This document shows positions 1 through 6,364 of a stretch of 7,899 nt of DNA, one piece after another (positions within the stretch are counted from its first letter, which is position 1; each line of letters starts with the position of its first letter). A program made the translations under genes and the position numbers. The DNA is from an uncultured Clostridia bacterium (GTDB lineage: Bacteria; Bacillota; Clostridia; Christensenellales; Aristaeellaceae). The notes beneath the pieces were generated by a model that saw only the letters and a program-made list of their open reading frames with translations, ran no database searches and had not been told where the DNA came from. The DNA lies in contig CAMGDO010000030.1 of assembly GCA_946042585.1 (NCBI GenBank), forward strand, positions 1 to 7,899, read 5' to 3'.

Positions 1-1053
1 ATACGCCACCTGAATATCCTTGAAGCCAAACCCGAGCAGCAGGCTGGAGGCATGCACAAGAGCGCTCAGCTTAAGGCGGGTGAGAGGCTTTTTCCGTTCT
101 TCCGGTGTCATGGACTGATACCATGCAGGCAGAATGACCGTGATGACGGATACGCCCAGCGTTTCATCATAGATATCAAACATTACGTCTGCCCCCTCGT
201 CGCGCAGCGACATGAGCAATGAAAGCAGCTCGTCCTTATCCTTGAAGGAGCGGCGGCCGACAAAGATGGCGTGTGAGTATTGCAGCTTGAGATGCGTGCC
301 GCGGGCAATATCAACCAGCTCATCCACAGCGCGCAGAAGGTGCGAGCGCCCAAACAGCTGCGGATAGGACATGGAAACAGACGAATTGGCGCGTGGGTGC
401 ACGGTGAGCGGACGATTGTACTTTTCGCACAGAGCAGCCACCTTTTTCAGTTCTTCCTTCTGGGCGTATAATCCCGGTTCGTACATCAGCCCCAGCGAGA
501 TACCCGCCGCGCCCTGCTGAAGGGCATTCTCAAGCAGGGCAAGCATATGCTCTTCTTCCTCCGGCGTCAGCTTTCGGTTGGCAAAGCCGGATACGGAAGC
601 GCGTGCCGAGCAGTGACCTGCCAGCACAGCCAGATTGCACGGCATATGCCGGTCAACGGCAGCAAAGTAGCTATCCACACTGCCATAGATGCCATTCGCT
701 TGCTCAAAGCCGAATAGGCCTCCGCCCATTTTGTTCACATGCGGGCTGTCCTGATCAAATGCGACAGCCGACAGGCCGCAATTGCCCGCGATAAAGGTGG
801 TGATGCCCTGCCGGATAAAGGGCGCAAAACCGGGCAGCGGATCGCGGCGGATGGCAAACCAGTCATTGTGGGAGTGTGCGTCAATAAAGCCGGGGCCGAT
901 GGACAGACCGGAAATATCCATCACCTGAGCATTGTCAGCGGGAAGGTTTTCTCCTACGGCAAGAATACGGTCATCCTCCAGAAGGATGTCGCCCATATAG
1001 GCCGGATTGCCGGTGCCATCATAGATGCGGCCATTTCTCAGTAGGGTTTTCAT
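1..1053 (-). CDS. N-acyl-D-amino-acid deacylase (D-aminoacylase), amidohydrolase superfamily; N-terminal 351 residues, truncated by window edge
   Basis: The frame is open from the ATG at 1053 to the window edge, giving 351 residues. Family members are roughly 480-530 residues, so the C-terminus lies outside. Translation shows a metal-dependent amidohydrolase: a short N-terminal beta strand region (MKTLLRNGRIYDGTG), then GFIDAHSHND with the two metal-site histidines H60 and H62. GITTFIAGNCGLS follows, with C92 at the position of the zinc-binding cysteine of D-aminoacylases, then ISLGLMYEPG near 185-194, TVHPRA with H219 and QYSH with H261. These enzymes release free D-amino acids from N-acyl-D-amino acids in the cytoplasm; no signal peptide is seen. 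The start is supported by AAGGAG at 1063-1068, 9 bp upstream. It follows the M29 aminopeptidase gene by 63 bp on the same strand with no convincing terminator, suggesting one operon. The catalytic aspartate expected near residue 360 is not in view. The related N-acyl-D-glutamate or D-aspartate deacylases cannot be excluded. Confidence 0.9.
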   Translation of the reverse strand, partial: MKTLLRNGRIYDGTGNPAYMGDILLEDDRILAVGENLPADNAQVMDISGLSIGPGFIDAHSHNDWFAIRRDPLPGFAPFIRQGITTFIAGNCGLSAVAFDQDSPHVNKMGGGLFGFEQANGIYGSVDSYFAAVDRHMPCNLAVLAGHCSARASVSGFANRKLTPEEEEHMLALLENALQQGAAGISLGLMYEPGLYAQKEELKKVAALCEKYNRPLTVHPRANSSVSMSYPQLFGRSHLLRAVDELVDIARGTHLKLQYSHAIFVGRRSFKDKDELLSLLMSLRDEGADVMFDIYDETLGVSVITVILPAWYQSMTPEERKKPLTRLKLSALVHASSLLLGFGFKDIQVAY

Positions 1054-1116
1054 TTGGTATCACTCCTTTACAAAAACGGTTGTGCCATTGGGGAAATGCT
1101 GGCAGTGACAGCGCTT

Positions 1117-2340
1117 TCAGAATGCCCAGTCACCATCACGGAAAATCTGCACGGTGCGTCCGTCCCTGCAATGCGCAAGGATGGATAAATCCTTTGTGCC
1201 GATCATGAAGTCTACATGGATCATGGAATCATTCACACCGGCGGCACGGATTTCAGCCTGCGTCTTATTGTGATAGTCCGGCACGCTCTCTGCATAGCCG
1301 CGCCCCAGCGCAAAATGACAGCTGGCATTTTCATCAAAGAGCGTGGTGTAGAAGAGCAGACCGGTCTGTCGAATGGGGCTGTTATAGGGCACAAGCGCGC
1401 ATTCGCCCAAATAGGATGCGCCCTCGTCCATGGTGATCATTTTCTGGAGACGGTCATCGTTCTTTTCTGCGTGCGCCTCGACAACGCGACCATTTTCAAA
1501 GCGCAGATAGAAATTCTCAATCAGCGCGCCCTGATAGCACAGGGGCATGCTGGCATAAACAATGCCCTCAGCCAGCCCGCGGCGCGGCGTTGCGAAGCAT
1601 TCTTCGGTGGGAATATTGGGATTGAAGGCGACGCCGGCGTCTGTTTTTTCAACAGCGCCGCAAAAGCGCGCATTTTCAATGAGCCCGACGCGAAAATTCG
1701 TGCCGTTGGAGGCATGGTATTCCAGCGTTTCAATCCCCAGACTGTTCAGATGCTCACAGCGGCGCTGCAAATCTGCGTCGTGCGTTTCCCAGGCAGCGAC
1801 AGGGTCATCATCCACGCGCGCGGCGGTCAGGATGGCCTCCCACAATTTTTCTACGGCAACGCATGCGCGATCGGCGGGGAATACCTTTTTGCTCCAGGCG
1901 ACGCTGGGAACGGCGGCAATGCACCATTGGGTACGGCCGTTCATGGCATCGCGGTAGGGCTTCATCACAGGGAATCGACCCTGCTGACCTCGGCTCATTT
2001 TTTCTATATCAATGCCCTTGAGACCATCGGGATCGGGCGATATAAGCGTGATGCGCGGGCAGAGCGCGTCGGCGGCAAATTTCAGCTCCGCTTCTTCATA
2101 GCTGTCTACGGTGGACAGCGTTTCGAGCGTCTGGTATCGCACATGATGTTTCTGCAGCGGCTGATAATTCCATTTGACGTGTACCTTGCGGGCGCCGAGC
2201 TTGTATAATTCCTCAACCAGCATGGAAACAAACTCGGGCTGGTCAAGTCCGGCAGTCAAAACGACATCCTGCCCTTTCTGAACATTAACGCCCGTACGGG
2301 CCAGAAGAGCAGCATAGCGGCGAAGCCTGGATTTCTGCAT
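1117..2340 (-). CDS. M29-family metallo-aminopeptidase (AmpS/PepS/AmpT type), 407 aa
   Basis: This is a full-length 407-residue protein matching the roughly 410-residue M29 (thermophilic aminopeptidase) family, cytosolic enzymes that remove N-terminal amino acids from peptides using two metal ions. The N-terminus has the usual segment ending in VNVQKGQDVVL (about 18-28). The C-terminal catalytic domain carries the expected metal-site pattern: NIPTEECFATP with E246/E247, YLGECALVP with E313, CHFALGRGY with H342 and Y349, and MIHVDFMIG with H375 and D377. The spacing agrees with characterised family members, so the enzyme should be active. I chose the ATG at 2340 because GGAGG lies 7 bp upstream (2348-2352) and the homology begins there. 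The open frame extends back to 2493, but that part is promoter DNA and runs into the start of the divergent gene. It is probably the first gene of an operon with the D-aminoacylase downstream, pointing to a shared role in peptide or acyl-amino-acid breakdown. Confidence 0.95.
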   Translation of the reverse strand: MQKSRLRRYAALLARTGVNVQKGQDVVLTAGLDQPEFVSMLVEELYKLGARKVHVKWNYQPLQKHHVRYQTLETLSTVDSYEEAELKFAADALCPRITLISPDPDGLKGIDIEKMSRGQQGRFPVMKPYRDAMNGRTQWCIAAVPSVAWSKKVFPADRACVAVEKLWEAILTAARVDDDPVAAWETHDADLQRRCEHLNSLGIETLEYHASNGTNFRVGLIENARFCGAVEKTDAGVAFNPNIPTEECFATPRRGLAEGIVYASMPLCYQGALIENFYLRFENGRVVEAHAEKNDDRLQKMITMDEGASYLGECALVPYNSPIRQTGLLFYTTLFDENASCHFALGRGYAESVPDYHNKTQAEIRAAGVNDSMIHVDFMIGTKDLSILAHCRDGRTVQIFRDGDWAF

Positions 2341-2371
2341 ATCCCATCCTCCATGATCAGGATTTTTAGTT

Positions 2372-2400
2372 ATTATACAATGAAAAAAACAAAAAAGTAA
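2372..2400 (-). promoter_or_regulatory. Probable promoter of the aminopeptidase/deacylase operon
   Basis: On the minus strand a perfect -10 box TATAAT (2372-2377) lies about 30 bp upstream of the M29 start codon. At a 17-bp spacing is a poor -35 box, TTACTT (2395-2400). The spacer is a run of T residues on the minus strand, which makes the region AT-rich and bent. The -10 match is strong and the -35 match weak, so this promoter may depend on an activator or on the T-tract. Confidence 0.55.
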
Positions 2401-2428
2401 ATAGCGCATTGTGCGAAAGGTGACAATG
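2377..2428. repeat. ACAATG/CATTGT repeats between divergent promoters, possible operator
   Basis: The hexamer ACAATG occurs at 2377-2382 and 2423-2428, and its reverse complement CATTGT at 2407-2412. The last two form an inverted repeat with 10 bp between the arms, and the first two an inverted repeat with 24 bp between. The copy at 2423-2428 overlaps the -35 box of the rightward promoter and the copy at 2377-2382 touches the -10 box of the leftward one. A dimeric regulator bound here could control both directions. Hexamers can recur by chance in AT-rich DNA, so this is suggestive only. Confidence 0.3.
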
Positions 2429-2448
2429 TGGATGAATTGTGCTATACT
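2420..2448 (+). promoter_or_regulatory. Probable promoter of the histidine-phosphatase gene
   Basis: GTGACA (2420-2425, five of six matches to the consensus -35) and TATACT (2443-2448, five of six to the -10) are separated by exactly 17 bp. The -10 is preceded by TGC, an extended -10 element. The predicted transcript start near 2455 leaves a leader of about 37 nt before the ATG at 2492. Confidence 0.7.
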
Positions 2449-2491
2449 ATGACGTATTACAGCCGTTTTATGCGGTACGGGAGTGAAAGGC

Positions 2492-3199
2492 ATGCTTTTG
2501 TATATTGTTCGGCACGGTGATCCGATTTATGAAACAGACGGGCTGACAGAGCGCGGAAAGAAACAGGCGGAAGCCGTTGGCAAGCGCATGTATGATGCGA
2601 AAATTGACCGGATTTTCTGTTCTCCGATGGGGAGGGCTCGCATGACGGCGGAGCCTGCCTGCCGTCTGCTGGGGAAAGAATACACCGTGGAAGACTGGAC
2701 GCACGAGCTGGAGGGCAAGTATCTGAATACTCCCTATCCGGACGGGCAGATGAAATCCATTACGTTTGTACAGAATACCTGCTACCGGGAAAACGGCAAT
2801 CAGGATTTGACCTATGCGCAGGCCTTTGACTGCCCGGGCATTCGGGAATCCGGTATGAAGCAGGCGATAGAGTATGTTGAAGAACACGGCAGGGACTTTC
2901 TTGCGCGCCTGGGCTATCAGGAGGAAAACGGCGTATATCGGATTCTCTGGCCCAACGAGGAAAGAGTAGCGCTGTTTTGCCATGCGGCGTTTACGCGCGC
3001 ATGGATGTCCGTTCTGTTCCATATCCCGCTGCACACCCTGTGGGCATCCTTTTCCCTGTCGCATACGGGCGTTACGATTGTGGAATTCCGCAATAACGAA
3101 AACGGCCTGACTGCGCCTCAGTGTCTGTGCTTTTCCGATACTTCACATCTGTACAGGGCAGGGCTGGATCTGCTTCACTGCAACCGTATAGAGATGTAA
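2492..3199 (+). CDS. Histidine phosphatase superfamily protein (phosphoglycerate-mutase-like), 235 aa
   Basis: The protein opens with YIVRHGDP, the RHG signature whose H8 is the histidine phosphorylated during catalysis, flanked by R7. FCSPMGRARMTA (42-53) carries the conserved Ser-Pro and the phosphate-binding R48. Acidic residues E72/E74 may serve as proton donor. FCHAAFTRAW contains the second active-site histidine, H164. SLSHTGVTIVEF (188-199) is the usual closing strand of the fold. It is probably a cytoplasmic phosphatase of small phosphorylated compounds; the substrate cannot be predicted. Residues about 78-150 form a longer insert than in the common ~200-residue members and may shape the substrate pocket. 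I prefer the ATG at 2492: GGGAG at 2479-2483 sits 8 bp upstream. An in-frame GTG at 2483 would add three residues but overlaps that ribosome binding site. It is divergent from the aminopeptidase gene, has its own promoter, and is followed by a strong terminator. Confidence 0.9.
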   Translation: MLLYIVRHGDPIYETDGLTERGKKQAEAVGKRMYDAKIDRIFCSPMGRARMTAEPACRLLGKEYTVEDWTHELEGKYLNTPYPDGQMKSITFVQNTCYRENGNQDLTYAQAFDCPGIRESGMKQAIEYVEEHGRDFLARLGYQEENGVYRILWPNEERVALFCHAAFTRAWMSVLFHIPLHTLWASFSLSHTGVTIVEFRNNENGLTAPQCLCFSDTSHLYRAGLDLLHCNRIEM

Positions 3200-3229
3200 G
3201 CAATTGCAGCGCAGCGACGGAAAAACTTA

Positions 3230-3257
3230 AAGCCCCCTCTGCATGCAGAGGGGGCTT
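3230..3257. terminator. Palindromic rho-independent terminator between convergent genes
   Basis: A perfect 28-bp palindrome (arms AAGCCCCCTCTGCA and complement) lies between the stop codons of two convergent genes. As RNA it would form a stem of about 12 bp with a TGCA loop. On the minus strand it is followed by TTTAAGTTTTT, a good U-rich tail, so it should best stop transcripts of the SGNH gene coming from the right. On the plus strand the tail is only CTTGTCTTG, so termination of the phosphatase transcript is probably weaker. Confidence 0.85.
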
Positions 3258-3295
3258 GTCTTGCGAAGGCAAAGCGATGCTTTGCTGCAGGAAGA

Positions 3296-4384
3296 TTATT
3301 TGGCCATATGCTCAAGCGCATAGCGGATAACGACAGCGATGCTTTCGCCCATTTTCATAAAGCCGGTGTCATTGGGGTGAATGTGATCCATGGTGCAGTC
3401 ATAAACGTGCGAATCAGCAAAGAATGAAGTACCGTCAATGAAATACACGTTGCGATCGCCTGTTTCACGCGCCTTGAGATAGCTGCGCATAATCACATCG
3501 CGCATATTCAGCAGATAGTCTATATCAAGGAACGTAAAGAAGTTGGGGCGTGAAATCATGATATAGGGCACATCGGGGTTCTTTGCACGGATGGTCTCAT
3601 AGATAGGGTAATGTGTGGCGGCAAGATGCTCCACCGAGGGCGCGTTATGATCATAATCGCAGACGAATACGCTCATGGGCAATGTGGCCATGTAGTCAGA
3701 TAGCACCTGCTCGCCCTTGGCGTTGCCGGAGAAACCCAGATTCAGATAGTCCATATCGAGCATGCGCGCAATATAGTTTTCATAGATATATCCCGGACGG
3801 CTGGCGGCAGTGCCATGCACGATGGAACTGCCGTAGAACACGATGGGGAGATAATCGCGGTATTTTCGGCCTTCGCCCAGCTGTGAGCCGGGCGCAAGCC
3901 CCACTTCAAGTGTTTCCACCACGGCATGCACGGGGAAATTAATTGTGTAGGAATGCATGCCGGGCGTATTCCTCATCTGAAAGATCTGCTCGTAGCGATC
4001 TGTCATATCAACGGGCATACGGAATTCCTTGAGATAGCGGCTGCCGAATGTATCGTCCATATACAAATCAAATCCGGCAGTGGATACCAATGTCACATGA
4101 GAACAGCGCCCGACAGCGCGGTAGGTAGCGCGAATGGCAATGAAAGGAGAATCGGTGGCAAAGCGCACGCGGCCGCCCGCGCTCTCCTGGCTGAGACGCT
4201 CAACAGCTTCGCTGGTGGCAGCAGCCACATCCATGGGAAGGCGATGGAACCAGCTTTCCGTCTGCGGCCGATAGAGGCCATAAATGGCAAAGGGCGCCTT
4301 GCGCACATCATGCCATTGCACTTCCACATCGCCGATGGTATCGCTGACAATCATATTTTTGTCCAGATTGTTGTAATTCTCCAT
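3296..4384 (-). CDS. Two-domain SGNH/GDSL-type hydrolase (GxDLY domain plus Lipase_GDSL_3-like domain), 362 aa
   Basis: The N-terminal half (about 20-170) resembles the beta-rich domain that precedes some SGNH hydrolases. It includes the family-naming GxDLY motif as GFDLY at 104-108. The C-terminal half is an SGNH esterase fold. YGSSIVHG (184-191) is the nucleophile block with S187 in the serine position; GSS instead of GDS is usual for this subfamily. LGFSGNA (216-222) supplies the glycine block, DYDHNAP (243-249) probably the block-III Asn (N247), and DHIHP (333-337) the Asp/His pair D333 and H336. The catalytic set therefore looks complete. Such enzymes deacylate small esters, often on carbohydrates; the substrate here is unknown. 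There is no signal peptide, so it is probably cytoplasmic. AAGGAG at 4395-4400, 10 bp upstream, supports the ATG at 4384. It is a single-gene unit, divergent from a second, unrelated SGNH gene and convergent with the phosphatase gene. Confidence 0.88.
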   Translation of the reverse strand: MENYNNLDKNMIVSDTIGDVEVQWHDVRKAPFAIYGLYRPQTESWFHRLPMDVAAATSEAVERLSQESAGGRVRFATDSPFIAIRATYRAVGRCSHVTLVSTAGFDLYMDDTFGSRYLKEFRMPVDMTDRYEQIFQMRNTPGMHSYTINFPVHAVVETLEVGLAPGSQLGEGRKYRDYLPIVFYGSSIVHGTAASRPGYIYENYIARMLDMDYLNLGFSGNAKGEQVLSDYMATLPMSVFVCDYDHNAPSVEHLAATHYPIYETIRAKNPDVPYIMISRPNFFTFLDIDYLLNMRDVIMRSYLKARETGDRNVYFIDGTSFFADSHVYDCTMDHIHPNDTGFMKMGESIAVVIRYALEHMAK

Positions 4385-4476
4385 AAAGGCGCAGCTCCTT
4401 AGGTGATGTTTGCCCGATATGTCGCGAAGCAGCAGAGCATAAGCGTCTGCCCGGCAGCAAGCACGGGAATGAAGTC

Positions 4477-4505
4477 ATTATATAACGGCACAGTATTTTG
4501 CGCAA
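4477..4505 (-). promoter_or_regulatory. Probable promoter of the two-domain SGNH hydrolase gene
   Basis: On the minus strand TTGCGC (4500-4505) and a perfect TATAAT (4477-4482) are spaced by 17 bp. The -35 box matches the consensus only in its TTG and lies inside the 8-bp palindrome TTGCGCAA. The leader to the ATG at 4384 would be about 85-90 nt; I see no convincing riboswitch or attenuator fold in it. Confidence 0.6.
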
Positions 4506-4565
4506 GGGAACAAAGCGGGAAAGCGTCAGGCTGCGGGCGAAAAACGTGACTATCGGTGATTTTTC

Positions 4566-4595
4566 TTGCTAATGGCGGCAAGGCCGTGGTATACT
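4566..4595 (+). promoter_or_regulatory. Probable promoter of the small SGNH / choloylglycine hydrolase operon
   Basis: TTGCTA (4566-4571) and TATACT (4590-4595) are separated by 18 bp. The -10 is preceded by TGG, giving an extended -10 element. The leader before the ATG at 4677 would be about 75 nt. The -35 boxes of this promoter and the leftward one are about 60 bp apart, leaving room for a shared regulator site, but no clear dyad is visible between them. Confidence 0.55.
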
Positions 4596-4676
4596 TTTGT
4601 GAAAATATGCATTAGCCGCCGGACATATGGCTTGTCTGTATTCCAAGAAAATCAGCGGCAGGAAAGGAATATACAA

Positions 4677-5315
4677 ATGAATCAACACTTGGTGTCAATT
4701 CTGGGAGACAGCTATTCAACCTTTTCCGGCTGTATACCGGAAGGTAATTATGTGTATTATCCCCATGAAGGAATTGAAAATGTGAAGAGCGCGGAGGATA
4801 CCTGGTGGTATCAGCTGCTGGAACGCCGCGGTCTGCACCTTCTGATCAATGACAGTTCTTCCGGTACCACGGTTTCAAACCGTGTGCGTGAGCATCATAC
4901 GGTGAAGGACTCTTTCATCAATCGCATGAAGCGCTCGCTGTCAGACGATGGTATCAATGGAGAAAAGCCCGGGCTGATACTGCTTTTTGGCGGAACGAAC
5001 GACTGCTGGATAGACAATGATGTGGGAACGCTGCAATTTTCCGACTGGACGGAGGAAAGCCTTTTCAGCGTGCTGCCGGCGTACTGCTATATGCTGGATT
5101 ATGTGAAAAAGAATAATCCAAACACCCGCATTGTAGGCGTGATCAACTGTGACTTGAAGGCAGAAATCATGCAGGGTATGGCAGCAGCCTGCCGTCATTA
5201 TGGCGTGCAGAGCGTACAGCTGCATGATATTCACAAGGTGAATAAGCATCCTGACCAATTGGGCATGCAGCAGATCTGCGATCAGCTTGACGCGGCGCTT
5301 GATGAGCGCGCGTGA
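4677..5315 (+). CDS. Small single-domain SGNH/GDSL-type hydrolase, 212 aa
   Basis: The protein begins VSILGDSYSTFSG, with the classic GDS nucleophile block (S12). NDSSSGTT (58-65) is the glycine block. FGGTNDCW (104-111) is an exact GxND block with N108, the oxyanion-hole residue. Block V is read as NKHPDQLGM (189-197), giving H191 as catalytic histidine; the residue three before it is V188, not the usual Asp, so the acid may be D184 or be dispensable. The length fits a compact esterase/acetyl-hydrolase fold. There is no signal peptide. The start is the ATG at 4677, with AAAGGA 8 bp upstream (4663-4668). An upstream in-frame ATG at 4566 would add 37 residues unlike the family and lies on the -35 box, so it was not used. 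The choloylglycine hydrolase gene follows after 64 bp with no terminator between, so both are probably one transcript. The substrate is unknown, most likely an O-acyl group on a small molecule or sugar. Confidence 0.88.
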   Translation: MNQHLVSILGDSYSTFSGCIPEGNYVYYPHEGIENVKSAEDTWWYQLLERRGLHLLINDSSSGTTVSNRVREHHTVKDSFINRMKRSLSDDGINGEKPGLILLFGGTNDCWIDNDVGTLQFSDWTEESLFSVLPAYCYMLDYVKKNNPNTRIVGVINCDLKAEIMQGMAAACRHYGVQSVQLHDIHKVNKHPDQLGMQQICDQLDAALDERA

Positions 5316-5379
5316 TTGCGCATGCTTTTCAGCGCGCGGACGCACACTATCAACAATCACGGAAAGGAAGTGCAGAGCG

Positions 5380-6354
5380 ATGTGTACCGCTGCGACCTAT
5401 AAAACAAAAGACTTCTATTTTGGCAGAACGCTGGATTATGAATTCTCCTATGGCGACGAAGTGACGATCACGCCGCGTGATTATAAGTTCTGCCTTCGCT
5501 GCATGGGCGAGATGGCGCATCATTATGCCATGATCGGCATGGCACATGTGGCTGAGGGGTATCCGCTCTATTATGATGCCGTCAACGAAAAGGGACTGTG
5601 CATGGCGGGGCTGAATTTTGTGGGAAACGCCGTATATCGTGCGCCCGACCCGCAAAAGGACAATATCGCGCAGTATGAACTGATTCCCTGGATTCTGGGA
5701 CAGTGCGACAGCGTGGCGCAGGCGCGCACGCTGCTGTCCCGCATCAATCTGACGAATATTCCTTTCAATCCGCAGCTGCCTGTGGCACAGCTGCACTGGC
5801 TGATTGCTGATCAGACGGAGGCGATCACTGTGGAAGCGGTGGCGGACGGGGTGATGGTGTATGATAATCCCGCGGGCGTACTGACGAACAATCCGCCCTT
5901 CCCCATGCAGCTTTTCAATCTGAACAACTATATGCATGTTTCTCCAGACGATCCGCAGAACCGTTTTTCCTCTCAGCTGCCGCTGACACGCTACAGCCGC
6001 GGCATGGGCGGCATGGGTCTGCCGGGCGATCTGTCCTCGCAGTCGCGCTTTGTCCGCGTCGCGTTCACAAAGCTCAATTCCCTTTCCGGCGATACGGAGG
6101 CGGAAAGCGTCAGCCAGTTCTTCCATATTCTCGGCTCTGTGGATCAGCAGCGCGGCTGCTGCGATCTGGGCGATGGAAAGTATGAAATCACCCTGTATAC
6201 CTCCTGCTGCAATGCGCAAAAGGGGATTTATTACTACACCACCTACGATAACCATCAGATTTCAGCCGTGGATATGCGCAAGGAAATACTGGATGGGCAA
6301 AACCTGGCGCGCTATCCGCTGGTGCGCGGCGAGCAGATTTTCTGCCAGAATTAA
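5380..6354 (+). CDS. Choloylglycine hydrolase family protein, bile-salt-hydrolase-like (Ntn amidase), 324 aa
   Basis: This is an N-terminal-nucleophile amidase of the bile salt hydrolase/penicillin V acylase family (typical length about 315-330). After removal of Met1, C2 of MCTAAT becomes the nucleophile. FGRTLDYEFSYG holds the conserved R16 and D19. AGLNFVGNAVY has N79, VLTNNPPFPMQLFNLNNY has N171, and SSQSRFVRVAF has R226, matching the active-site set of characterised bile salt hydrolases allowing for a two-residue shorter N-terminal loop. The NNP...QLFNLNNY and LPGDLSSQSRFVR stretches are more like bile salt hydrolases than like typical penicillin acylases. The expected reaction is deconjugation of glycine- or taurine-bile salts in the cytoplasm; some relatives also hydrolyse N-acyl lactones or conjugate bile acids to amino acids. 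The start must be the ATG at 5380, because it places Cys at position 2. GGAAAGGAAG lies about 10 bp upstream. Expression probably comes from the promoter before the SGNH gene. Confidence 0.93.
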   Translation: MCTAATYKTKDFYFGRTLDYEFSYGDEVTITPRDYKFCLRCMGEMAHHYAMIGMAHVAEGYPLYYDAVNEKGLCMAGLNFVGNAVYRAPDPQKDNIAQYELIPWILGQCDSVAQARTLLSRINLTNIPFNPQLPVAQLHWLIADQTEAITVEAVADGVMVYDNPAGVLTNNPPFPMQLFNLNNYMHVSPDDPQNRFSSQLPLTRYSRGMGGMGLPGDLSSQSRFVRVAFTKLNSLSGDTEAESVSQFFHILGSVDQQRGCCDLGDGKYEITLYTSCCNAQKGIYYYTTYDNHQISAVDMRKEILDGQNLARYPLVRGEQIFCQN

Positions 6355-6364
6355 GAGCGCGTCA

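Noticed and set aside
1054..1116. Possible terminator or regulator between the aminopeptidase and deacylase genes
   Set aside because: Only short 4-bp arms could be paired and none is followed by a U tract; beyond the deacylase ribosome binding site nothing stands out.
1216..2208. 330-codon open frame on the plus strand
   Set aside because: It is antisense to the M29 aminopeptidase, whose family motifs are unmistakable. Its translation matches no known family pattern and has no ribosome binding site; it is a by-product of GC-rich codon use.
2341..2493. N-terminal extension of the aminopeptidase to an upstream ATG at 2493
   Set aside because: The extra 51 codons cover the promoter and overlap the start of the divergent gene, and are unlike the family. 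GGAGG precedes the ATG at 2340.
2468..3064. 198-codon open frame on the minus strand
   Set aside because: It is antisense to the histidine phosphatase, with no family resemblance.
3926..4402. 158-codon open frame on the plus strand
   Set aside because: It is antisense to the two-domain SGNH hydrolase and crosses its start region; no motif support.
4399..4581. Small open frames in the divergent intergenic region
   Set aside because: They overlap both predicted promoters, have no convincing ribosome binding sites and show no recognisable sequence.
5303..5340. GCGCGC-rich stretch between the SGNH and choloylglycine hydrolase genes that looked like a hairpin
   Set aside because: Only about 6 bp of GCGCGC can pair and no T tract follows, so it does not look like a terminator; the two genes are kept as one probable operon.
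5350..6255. 301-codon open frame on the minus strand
   Set aside because: It is antisense to the choloylglycine hydrolase and rich in His, Arg and Ile with no recognisable motifs; a shadow frame.
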